A stretch of DNA of 64,000 nucleotides from Algoriphagus sp. (GTDB lineage: Bacteria; Bacteroidota; Bacteroidia; Cytophagales; Cyclobacteriaceae): contig JAQSDM010000011.1 of the NCBI GenBank assembly GCA_029945945.1, positions 434,001 to 498,000 of the forward strand. The letters run 5' to 3'. Under the pieces are notes generated by a model. It made no database searches. It saw only the letters and a program-made list of their open reading frames with translations, and was not told where the DNA came from. Shown here piece after piece: positions 1-9,800 of the stretch. Each line of letters starts with the position of its first letter. Positions within the stretch are counted from its first letter, which is position 1. A program made the translations under genes and the position numbers.

Positions 1-389
1 AAATAAGCATCACGATCCATGTAGCTCACTTGTCCTCCCATTCTCAGAAAAGAGCGGAATCCCAATCTCAATCTGTAAGCATAAGTGACTCCAATTTCTG
101 AAACACTCAGGCTTGCCATGCTTTGTTCAGATCGGTTAAAAATTAACCCAACCCCACTGTTTGCATTGAACATGTAATGATCGATGTAAGCAGAATACGA
201 CCGGAAGGACTGATCCAATCCTGGCCATTGATTTCGGTAGTTGACGCCGATTCGAGTCATTTCCGAAGATCCTGTCAAGGCTGGATTTAGATACAATGGT
301 GCTGCATAAAACTGTGAATACTGCACATCCTGAGCCTTTAAGCTCATAGATACAAATACAAAAGTGATCAGGGTAAAGATTTTTTTCAT
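1..389 (-). CDS. PorP/SprF family T9SS-associated outer membrane protein, N-terminal part
   Basis: Partial gene, cut by the left window edge after 129 codons. It starts at the ATG on the complement of 387-389 with a signal peptide (MKKIFTLITF... ending in LKAQ) followed by the PorP/SprF hallmark DVQYSQFYAAPLYLNPALTG and NYRNQWPGL. This region is nearly identical in protein to the start of the complete PorP/SprF gene at 2839-3873, so the two are tandem paralogs. Family members are outer membrane proteins that work with the type IX secretion system; SprF is needed for export of the SprB adhesin in Flavobacterium, PorP for secretion in Porphyromonas. Only 3 bases separate it from the stop of the adhesin gene upstream, so they are almost surely co-transcribed. 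Identification is firm; which adhesin it serves is inferred from position. Confidence 0.93.
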   Translation of the reverse strand, partial: MKKIFTLITFVFVSMSLKAQDVQYSQFYAAPLYLNPALTGSSEMTRIGVNYRNQWPGLDQSFRSYSAYIDHYMFNANSGVGLIFNRSEQSMASLSVSEIGVTYAYRLRLGFRSFLRMGGQVSYMDRDAY

Positions 390-392
390 AAT

Positions 393-2459
393 CTATCTGA
401 TAAGAGTGATTCCTCCATTGCGGTCGAAGACCTGCCCATCACGGGAACTGTAGGTGATTTTGTACAAATAATTACCGGCAGGTAGTGCCTGACCACGGTA
501 GGTTCCATCCCAGCCTTTACTTTCGGCATTGGAAACGGCATATATTCTTTCTCCCCAGGTATTGAAAATATCCATCGAGAAAGAGGAGACTGCTCTGATT
601 TTCGGGAAAAATGCATCATTCAAGCCATCACCATTTGGAGTGAAAGCATTTGGGATGACTACTAGATCCATTGGATTATTGACCGTTACTGTATTCTTCT
701 CCACGCTCGAGCATCCATAGATATCATATGCCGTAAGCGATACCTCAAATGTGCCTGGCTTTTCGAAAATGTGAATTGGATCCTTGTCACTTGACTCATT
801 ACCATCTCCAAACTCCCACTCCCAAGCAATAAATTCTTCAGAAATTACACTTTCAAAGATGATCTCTTCGTCCACCTGCACTTCAGGTTCATTGGATATT
901 TCAAGTTTTCTATAGTCGAAATCCAATCTTCCTCCTTGAGTATTCTGTGAAGGAAAATCAACCCTTGCCTCAGTTTCCACTGCACAACCTGAAGCATCAG
1001 TCACTGTTACTTTGAAAGTACCTGAATGGAAAAAGTTGATTTCGCGGGCATCTTTGTCACCGTTACTCCACGTGATTTTGTAGGGCTCTTTGCCGCCATG
1101 TATAGAAACCCAGGCAACTCCGGTCACTGATCCCTCTGCACAATCAACATCCAAAGTGGATTCGATTCTTGCTGACAAAGGGCTTGGCTCTGAAATTGAA
1201 ATTGATTTATTAACCTCGCACCCGGATTCGTCTTTGATTTGGATTGTGTAGGTTCCGGCTTTAAGATCTTTTCTGCTTAAAGAAGAAAGTATTCCATCTG
1301 ACCATTTTACAGTAACCTGACCTTTGGCACCGTTTACACCAAGGTTAATAAAACCATCAGTTGCTCCCGAGCACGAAACTCCTTTGCTTTCTAACAATTC
1401 TACTTCAAGTGAAGAATGGGTACCCAAAGTGAATTGCTCCTGTACAAAACATCCGGATGCATCAGTGACTTTAACATCGTATGAACCGGAGATTAAATTT
1501 TTTGCTACAGATCCTGTTTGCCCATCACTCCATATATAAGTGTATGGAGCTTTTCCCCCTTTGACACTTAGTTCGATTTGTCCATTGGAATTTCCTACAC
1601 AGCTCGCTTCGGTGATTTTTGATTCCAAAGTCAACGCCACGGCTTCACCTACTTTATAAGAAGCTTGGAAGGAGCAACCTTTTTGGTCTTTTACCAAAAC
1701 CTCATACGTTCCGGAAGCTATACCTGTAAGATCTTTACTTGTTGCGCCATTGCTCCAGCTGTAAGTGTAAGGAGCAACACCACCTGAAACATTCAGGGAA
1801 ATTTTGCCATCCTTTTGCCCAGAGCAGCTTAGATCCTGAATTGATTCGGCGACTGTCATTCCCTCAGCGGCAGACTTTATTTCGAAAGAGACAGATACAT
1901 CACAATTAAACTTGTCTGCTACTGTGACAGTGTAAGTTCCTGGCTTAAGGTTTTTCGCTTCCCAGGAATCTTCAAGCCCATGGCTCCATGTTACTTTGTA
2001 TGGTTCTCCTCTTCCAAATTTCACGCTGATTTTTGCACTGCCATCAGCACCGGAACCGCAGGATGCATCAGTCTTTTGCAATGGATTAAGTAATAATCCG
2101 AATGGAGGTTGGATAATAATGTGTTCGACGTGTTTGGTTCCGACTGCATCAGTAATCTCCACCGTGTATGTTCCGGAAAGAAGATTCATTCGGTTTTGGA
2201 TCGTTTGGTGGTTATTCCACTTGAAAGTATAAGGAGGTAATCCGCCTTTCACATCTAAAAAAATATGCCCTTTCTCAGTATGTGAGCAAAGGGCTAATTT
2301 ACCGGTAACGGTTACTTGAATATCATCGTAGGAAGTGACTCTCTCTGCTGCCCGGCTAGGCAATTCGAATGCAAATTGAGCAGAGGCCACAGACACTATC
2401 ATCACACTCAAAAAGAGCGGAAGAATCATCAAGCCATATGTCCGAAATGCCTTTTTCAC
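393..2459 (-). CDS. SprB-repeat adhesin with PKD domain and T9SS type B sorting domain
   Basis: Predicted cell-surface adhesin of 688 residues. A signal peptide (ending SVASAQ near residue 28) is followed by about six SprB-type repeats of 70-75 residues, each with a central Cys, a GG..PY.Y.WS.G core, a GTY.V.V.D motif and a closing GC. Then come a PKD domain (WEWEFGDGNESS, about residue 545) and a C-terminal gliding-type domain with IPNAFTPNGDGLND, FNTWGERIY and GWDGTYRG, ending ITLIR. This C-terminal type (CHU_C, type B signal) directs export through the type IX system in known relatives. The PorP/SprF gene begins 3 bases downstream. Start is ATG at 2459. It is a short relative of the giant adhesin at 3874-11646, paired with its own PorP. 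Ligand is unknown. Confidence 0.9.
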   Translation of the reverse strand: MKKAFRTYGLMILPLFLSVMIVSVASAQFAFELPSRAAERVTSYDDIQVTVTGKLALCSHTEKGHIFLDVKGGLPPYTFKWNNHQTIQNRMNLLSGTYTVEITDAVGTKHVEHIIIQPPFGLLLNPLQKTDASCGSGADGSAKISVKFGRGEPYKVTWSHGLEDSWEAKNLKPGTYTVTVADKFNCDVSVSFEIKSAAEGMTVAESIQDLSCSGQKDGKISLNVSGGVAPYTYSWSNGATSKDLTGIASGTYEVLVKDQKGCSFQASYKVGEAVALTLESKITEASCVGNSNGQIELSVKGGKAPYTYIWSDGQTGSVAKNLISGSYDVKVTDASGCFVQEQFTLGTHSSLEVELLESKGVSCSGATDGFINLGVNGAKGQVTVKWSDGILSSLSRKDLKAGTYTIQIKDESGCEVNKSISISEPSPLSARIESTLDVDCAEGSVTGVAWVSIHGGKEPYKITWSNGDKDAREINFFHSGTFKVTVTDASGCAVETEARVDFPSQNTQGGRLDFDYRKLEISNEPEVQVDEEIIFESVISEEFIAWEWEFGDGNESSDKDPIHIFEKPGTFEVSLTAYDIYGCSSVEKNTVTVNNPMDLVVIPNAFTPNGDGLNDAFFPKIRAVSSFSMDIFNTWGERIYAVSNAESKGWDGTYRGQALPAGNYLYKITYSSRDGQVFDRNGGITLIR

Positions 2460-2838
2460 GTATTCTATACTTTGTTTCCTTTTCTTGCACTTTCAGTCGG
2501 CAAAAATTGCCATACAAATTATGATTTCTGTATTTCGTTTTTTAGAATATTATTTTATGTAAGTCATATACAACAAAATGATATTCTTTAAATTCGACTA
2601 TTTATGAAAAGAAGTATAGAATAATATTTAAATCCAAGGAATTAGGTGGAGTGGAGAGAAACGATGAGTGACTTGAAAAAGTATTATTTTTCTTAAAATA
2701 TTACCATAACCAATAATTAAGGTAATTCCGACTTTTTTATGGTGATGAAAAACAAAAGGCCTGAAAAACAGGCCTTGGAAAATATTTTAAAAAATTTTGA
2801 TTTTTTTTATTCAAATGGATAATTCCTTCTGAATAACC
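2460..2838. other. AT-rich spacer between the two adhesin/PorP pairs
   Basis: No coding sequence is evident in these 379 bases. The stretch holds the terminator of the PorP/SprF gene at 2839-3873 (2756-2776) and presumably the promoter of the 393-2459 adhesin, but no exact TAnnTTTG box was found on the minus strand. Confidence 0.6.
2756..2776 (-). terminator. Rho-independent terminator of the complete PorP/SprF gene
   Basis: Perfect 8-bp stem AAGGCCTG/CAGGCCTT with a 5-base A loop. Read on the minus strand it is followed by TTTTGTTTTT. It lies 63 bases past the stop of the 2839-3873 gene, closing the giant adhesin/PorP pair. Confidence 0.85.
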
Positions 2839-3873
2839 CTAATATCTGAAACATGGAATTACTCTCTCCCGTTGGTTTCTACTCTTTGGATCCCCCCAAA
2901 GGAAGGTATAAGTGAGCGAAACTTCGTGTGCACCGCCGCTGTTTCGTTGCCCTAATTTAGATATTGTCATATCATAGGAGTAGCCAATGTCAAGCCCGCT
3001 TTCCAATGAAACACCGACAAGGGCGATAAAAGCTTCGTTGTTAGGAAGTCCATTTTTGGTAGGTAATCCTCGATACCAAATCCCCAAAACCAGAGGGTCT
3101 AGAAAAAGCTGAGTACCAACATCCAATTGACTGAATGGGTCTTGTTGTTTATAATTGAACGCAAAAGAAACTGACCGTTCAGAATAGGCATGTGTAAAGT
3201 AATTTCTTCTCCCTCCTGCCAAATCAAATTTGATTCCTCCCTGAGCAGAGAGCTTCATTGGCAATTTGGACATTTGCCCCTCAACAAAAGAAACGTTTGG
3301 CTCAGAAATATGATGCATTGATGCCCCCAACCAGATTTTTTTGGAATAAAACATCCCTCCAAAGCTGTAATCCATGAAACTGTAATGACTGTCAATCGGA
3401 ATCCCATTGAGCTCATCCGTGATCCCGCCAACGGTACCATTTATAATATCTATTTGGGTTCCAAAAACCAGGTCTGAAAAAAATGCATCTCGCTGCATGT
3501 AACTCGCTTGTCCCCCAATACGGAAATACAAATCCTGACCAAGCTTAAGTCTATAAGCATAAGAAAGCCCTATTTCATTGGTAGAAAGATTAGCAAGGCT
3601 TTCTTTGTTCCCATTAAAAATCAACCCGATCCCACTATTGTAGTCAAAAATATAATGATCAATGTAAGCAGAATAGGAATTGAAGTTTTGATCAAGGCCT
3701 GGCCATTGATTTCTATAGTTGACACCAACCCTTGTAAGTTCGCTTGCTCCAGTCAGTGCAGGATTAAGATAAAGAGGTGCTGCATAAAATTGGGAATACT
3801 GTACGTCCTGAGCCTTCGCAAACCCAACTGCGAAAAAGAGACAAACCCAAATATGAAAGATCCCTTTTCTCAT
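2839..3873 (-). CDS. PorP/SprF family T9SS-associated outer membrane protein
   Basis: Complete PorP/SprF family protein of 344 residues. The signal peptide ends in FAKAQ, then comes DVQYSQFYAAPLYLNPALTG, the family signature, followed by alternating beta strands expected of an outer membrane barrel and a C-terminal strand (HEVSLTYTFLWG) shortly before the end. In the family, such proteins help anchor or export T9SS cargo, and each is usually encoded directly after its adhesin. Here the ATG (3871-3873) abuts the stop codon of the 2590-residue adhesin with no gap, so translational coupling is likely. A terminator follows at 2756-2776. A paralog with almost the same N-terminus lies at 1-389. Confidence 0.93.
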   Translation of the reverse strand: MRKGIFHIWVCLFFAVGFAKAQDVQYSQFYAAPLYLNPALTGASELTRVGVNYRNQWPGLDQNFNSYSAYIDHYIFDYNSGIGLIFNGNKESLANLSTNEIGLSYAYRLKLGQDLYFRIGGQASYMQRDAFFSDLVFGTQIDIINGTVGGITDELNGIPIDSHYSFMDYSFGGMFYSKKIWLGASMHHISEPNVSFVEGQMSKLPMKLSAQGGIKFDLAGGRRNYFTHAYSERSVSFAFNYKQQDPFSQLDVGTQLFLDPLVLGIWYRGLPTKNGLPNNEAFIALVGVSLESGLDIGYSYDMTISKLGQRNSGGAHEVSLTYTFLWGDPKSRNQRERVIPCFRY

Positions 3874-6800
3874 TTATCGGATCAAAATAAATACGCCAGA
3901 CTTTTCAACTTTTTCACCAGATCGCGTCATGAAAACACCTCGATAGACATAATTGCCATTCGGAGTATTCTTACCATTAAGTGTTCCGTCCCAACCTAAG
4001 GTTTCAAGACTATTTGCCTCAAATATCAATTCTCCCCATGTGTTGAATATGTAGAATTCCATGGAGGCGATTCCTCTATATTGGGGTTTGAAGTATTGAT
4101 TTTTCAATCCATCTGGTGTAAATGCATTCGGCACAATGATTACGTAATCATCAAACACCTGAGCTACTCGCTCGAAGACATCCACACAACCAAATTGATC
4201 AATGGTTGTCAGCGTGATGGTATAGGTGCCTTTCTTTTGATATTCATGAGTCGGATTCTGGTTGGAACTTCCGTTTCCATCTCCAAAATCCCAATTCCAG
4301 ATAATAATTTTTCCCTGAGAAACATCCTGAAATTGAACAGGCTCTTGAATCTGAATCTCAGCGTTTGTAAGAACATTTCCTCCTCCCAAGTCAACTTCGT
4401 AATTGAATTCCGGAATCAATTCTGTGTCAGAAATCAATACCTGAATTCTTTGATTTGGAGACCAACAATTGGCCCCTTTGATGCTGCTTTGAACCTGATA
4501 ACTGCCTGTTTGATTAACAGTTTCAATTTCATCAAGTCGCATAAGGCTTCCATTTGGACTTAAAATTTGATAATCATAAACAGCTGAATTGAAGCCTTCA
4601 ATAAATTCGGTAAGATCAACTGTACCATTAGGATCGCAAACAATCGAAGGATTTGAAACTCGCAGGTTCGGAATATCATAGACTATCACCTTCACAGGAA
4701 GAAGAGGAGGCTCGCATACTCCGGAACCTGAGATTTTGACATAATAAATATAGGGATCTGCCTTACCCTGAAGGCCGGAAATGCTCAGATCTCCTGCAGG
4801 ACCTATCTGATAGGTAATACTATTTGAAGTTCCGGAAGATATTTGACCAGTTCCATCTGAGTTTTGATACCAGGTAAATACAGGAGTGATGCCTGTTTGG
4901 GTCGAGGTCGGAATCAGACTAGCGACTTCTCCCTCACAAATCGTATCATCATTGGCGGCCAAAGGAGTAGGCTGATCAATGAGATCAACCGAAGTAGATA
5001 CATTGAAAATACACTGAACACCGTCCGGATTGGTATCTCTGATGGTAAACGAATAGGTGCCGGAAAGTAAATTTGGAAGCACAAAATTCCCATCACTCAA
5101 TATTGTTGTGCTTACAATTTGCCCATTTCTCGAAGCAACTACTGAATAAGACCCATAACCCCCACTTATTTGGAAAGAAATGCTTCCGTTCGCTTGATTA
5201 CAAATTGGATCACTAGTAGTTGGAACTGTCATCGAAATCGGTGCAGAAGGACCCGCTACCACAATTCCAGGAACCTGAACTACACAGTTGGCACCACTTC
5301 TTACATATCCGGTATAAGTACCCGGTACTACTTTAAAGTCTTTTGTCGAAACCCAATTTGTACCATCCAATGAATAAACAAATGTCCCGTTTCCGGCACT
5401 TCCAGTAAGTGTGATTTGGCCTTGATCCCCAAAGCAAATTTCATTTTTTACTGAATATGCTAATGCAGGCATTCTATTGATAACAGCTTTTGGTTCTGCT
5501 ACAAATCCCGGACAAACGCCTGGACCAGTCGCTCTTACATAATAGGTCTTAGGTGAATCTGAATTGTCTAATCCAGTTACTGTCAATGTGCCGTCAGCAG
5601 CAAGCTGGAATACGTGTCCGTTTGCATCTGGTGTAGCACTTGATACAATAGGAACAGTCATGGCTTTATTTTTAAACCACTCGAATAAAGCTCCCGGTGC
5701 GGCAGGATTTACTTTTGGAGAGAACACTACTGCTTCTCCCTCACAAATTTCTACATCGTCAACCAATACTTGGGTTGGACCATAAACCATTGTTATGGTA
5801 TTTGAGGTAACTAAACAGCCTTCCTTATCAGCTACTGTCAAATAATATTGTCCGGGTGCAAGATCATTAATTTCGTAAGCCGGACCCGGAATAGTTACAG
5901 TATTGAAAGAGCTACCGTTTTTGAAAAGTGTAACAGTATATGGTGCCCAGCCACCAGAGATCTGAGTCTTAATGATTCCAATATCTGCACCGCAACCCGG
6001 GTTTATCTGGGTTAAAGGTGCTACTGACAATGCTTCCGGCGGACCCAGCACTTCAACGGAGAATGAGGTGGCGCAGAAACCTCCGTTTTTGACTGAGATT
6101 GAATAAACTTTCGGCCCAAAGTTTAATGCTTCCAATTGGGTCTCTGAAATCGGAGAACCTCCATCTACAGAATAAGTGTATTTGGTATCTCCTCCTGATA
6201 CCAAATTTATTTTCCCATTATTTGCTCCAAAACATTGAACAGGCTTGAGTTCAAATACAGGCGCCGGCACTACTCTGACCAATGCTGTGACTGATTCTAT
6301 TTCATCATTACAGACTACATGCAAATAAAAGGTATACGGAGTAGCATTTCCAGGAAGTCCTGATATTGTAAGCTGACCATTCAAGGCAATTGAATAGGTT
6401 ACTGCCGGGTTTGTTGAATCTGGCCCGGCATTGATTGGCTGAGTTTTACCGGCATCTTTATACCATTTCAAATCAGTACCTGACGATCCTGAAACAATGT
6501 TCACCGGCGTTAAAACCACATTTTGACCGGCGCAGATTTCCACGGGTGCAATTTTATAATCAGGTCTTGGCTGCTCAGTGACAATAAAACTGAAGTTTAC
6601 AGGACAACCTTCTCCATCCGTAATTAAAATAAAATAGGTATCCGGAGCCAGATCTTTAGCTCCAGTTAAATCACCGGGAACGACTGCCCCGGTCAATGAA
6701 CCTTTCCTCCATTCTACTGTATGATTCCCCCAACCTCCAGAGATAACTAGGTTTTCAATACTTCCATTGGAAAGCCCGCAAGAGCTCCTCAAAATATCTG

Positions 6801-9800
6801 GTGTATTTATTGAAATTGGAGCCGAAGGTCCATCGACCTTTACCTGATAGCTCTGACTGCAAAGCCCGCCATTAGTTGCTGTAATCGTATATGTTTTTGG
6901 AGCAAATTTTAATGCCTCCAGTTGTGCCTGATTGATAGGCGCAGCACCATCAATTGAATATTCAAAAGTGGCTACCGATCCGGATGATATTTTAATTTTT
7001 CCGTCTTTAGCCGCAAAACAAGCCTCAGAGGATGTTTCAAATACAACATTAGGAACTATTCTGACAAGGGCTTGTACTGAAACAATTGCTTTAGTACAAA
7101 CAACCTCTAAGTAATAGGTATATGGATTTACAGCTCCAGCTAAACCGGATATTGTAAGTTTTCCATTTGCATCTATTAAATAAGATACAGCAGCATTTTC
7201 AGGATCTGTCCCTGCCGAAATCAATTTGGTTTTTGCAGCATCTTTATACCATTTTAATTCGGTATCCGCCGAACCAGAAATGTTATTTACCGGGGTTAAG
7301 ACAACTTGTTCGCCTTCACAGACTTCATCAGGCGCCACCACAAATACCGGATCCGGCATTTCTTCAACTTTGAAATTGAAATTGACTATACAGCCTTTGG
7401 CATCAGTGATTATTATAAAATAAGTATCTGGTAAAAGGTTATCCGCTCCGGTTAGACCGCCCGGTACTATCGGTCCTGAAATCGAACCTTTTCTCCATTC
7501 CACTGAATAATTGCCCCAACCTCCGGAAATAACCAGATTCTCGATCTTTCCATTTGCGAGATCACATGAACTTCTGAGAATATTTGGTGTATTGATTGAA
7601 ATTGCAGCTGGAGGTCCGGCTATAGTAGCTGTCGTTTGGAAAGTACATCCATTATTTCCAGTGCTTCGTATGTCTATTGTATAGGTTCCCGGGGCAAGAC
7701 CACTGAATACTTTATTTGCTACAAAAGATCCTTTGTTCAAACTGTATTCGAAAATACCATCAGCTCCGGTTGCATTTACCGTTATTGTTCCATCTTTTGC
7801 CCCAAAGCATATTTCATCTGTCACCAAAGTGGTTGCAGTTATGGGTTGGAAAACATTGATTTTTGCTTCGAAAGGTGGATTTGGACAATATCCCGGTCCT
7901 TTAGAAACCAGATAATATATATAATTACCCGCCTTCAGACCTTCCACTGTTAATTTCTTGGTGGTTGGATCTATTGTGAAAATATTTCCATTTGCATCAG
8001 GGGTCGGACTTGAGGTAATGACCTCGGTAGCTGCCAAATCTTTGTACCAGGTAAGTATTGGATTTCCTGCTGTCGTTACTGCGGGAGTGATTGAGACGAT
8101 ATCCCCTTCACAAATCTGATCCGCCAAAGGATTCACAGTGATCGGTATTCCTATATCATTAATTAAAACTTGATTAATTGTCTTGATGCAGTTATTTACA
8201 TCAGTGATACGGATTTGATAATTGCCCGGGGCCAAATTCTCATAGATCGTCGGGGAAGCAGCTGAAGCTTTGGACTGGATAACTGTACCAGCTAAAAGAA
8301 GCTCCAGTTTATACCCTGATGTTCCTCCACTAAAACTCACTTCCATCTGCCCGTTGGCAACACCACAAGCAGGTTGAAAAACCTCATCGAGTTTTAATAG
8401 CAGCTCAGCCGGTTGAGTGATCACCACATCATCCAAAGAAGTGGAGCATCCTGTTGCTGAGTTTCTGATGATAAAATCATAACTGCCAGCGATAAGGTCG
8501 TTGAATACAGGCGAGGATTGATAGGAACTGCCTCCATTAATACTATACTGGTAATCTGCTCCTTGAGCAGCATTTTGAGGAACCAAAGTGATACTTCCGG
8601 TATTTTCGCTGAAACACAAAACGTTCACTATTGTTGGCGCCGAAAGCTTAGGAACAGGGTTGACCGTAACTGTAGCAGGAATTAAAGCGCTGTTACAAAG
8701 GTTGGTACCGGTTACGAGTAAATTAAATTGATATGGCGTAGCATTTTCTGCCAAGCCTATAATACTCAAATTACCAGAAGCATCAACTGAGTAGGAAACT
8801 CCATTCCCATTGACAAGTGGATTGCCTGCTGCATCTCTCCATGCATATTGGATATTAGTCGCATTACTAAGTGTAACTACCTGAGGAGAAAGAACAGCTA
8901 TCTCACTCGGGCAAATTACATCATCCGTCGCATCAAATGTGGGAATTGGAATAGCACTAAAGTTTGGGGTTGTGAAAGTAGCAGGGCAAGAATTTGAGTC
9001 TAGTACCTGTACCGAATACGTTGCTGCTGGCGCCAAACCCGAAATCGTATAAATACCTCCTGCCAATGCCGGAGTTACCGATGCTCCATTGATTGTGAAG
9101 GTATAATTCGGAGTACCTCCTGCTGCCTGGAATCTTAACACTCCATTATTGAGACCACATGAAGGATTGACTTGATCAAGGTAGGTAATAGTGAGTACAC
9201 TTGCAGGGCCATTAATAGTACTTGTAATTGTACCGATACAATTAGTACCTGCGTTAACCTCTATGCTATAAACCCCTGGAAGGAGATTAGAGAAAGTATT
9301 AGATGGCTGAAATACACCTCCATTCAGGCTGTAAGTTTTTGACGGAAATCCACCTGTCGCTGTGACTATAATTTTACCGGTTCCTTGTCTGCAAAGATCG
9401 TCAGTTACAGAGGTTGATATATTTAAAGGAGGCAACACAAGAGCCTGAACCCTTCTCAGATTTCCCGGTGGAGTAGCGCAAAGATTCTGGGACGGATCCG
9501 CTGCTACTTCAACAAAATATTCATATGGAGTTGCGTTTTGGTTCAAGCCAGTAACAGTCAAATCTCCGTTGGCATTAATCGAATACGTGATTCCACCTTG
9601 GGTTACCGACCCAGTAAACTGACCAACCGGAAGGATCGGCTGAGCTTTATTATTGTCCTTATACCAAATAAATTTAGGGGTGATTCCGTATTTAGGATCA
9701 ATTCTTGGATCAAATAGAACCGGAGTACCCTGACAAACTTGCTGATCATCAGCATCTACAATTACCGGAGTTCCTCTTTCGTCAATTACATTGAATTCAA

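Noticed and set aside
3508-4563. Plus-strand frames of up to 163 residues inside the PorP and adhesin genes
   Set aside because: They are antisense to well supported coding sequence and have no family likeness; composition of repeats explains them.
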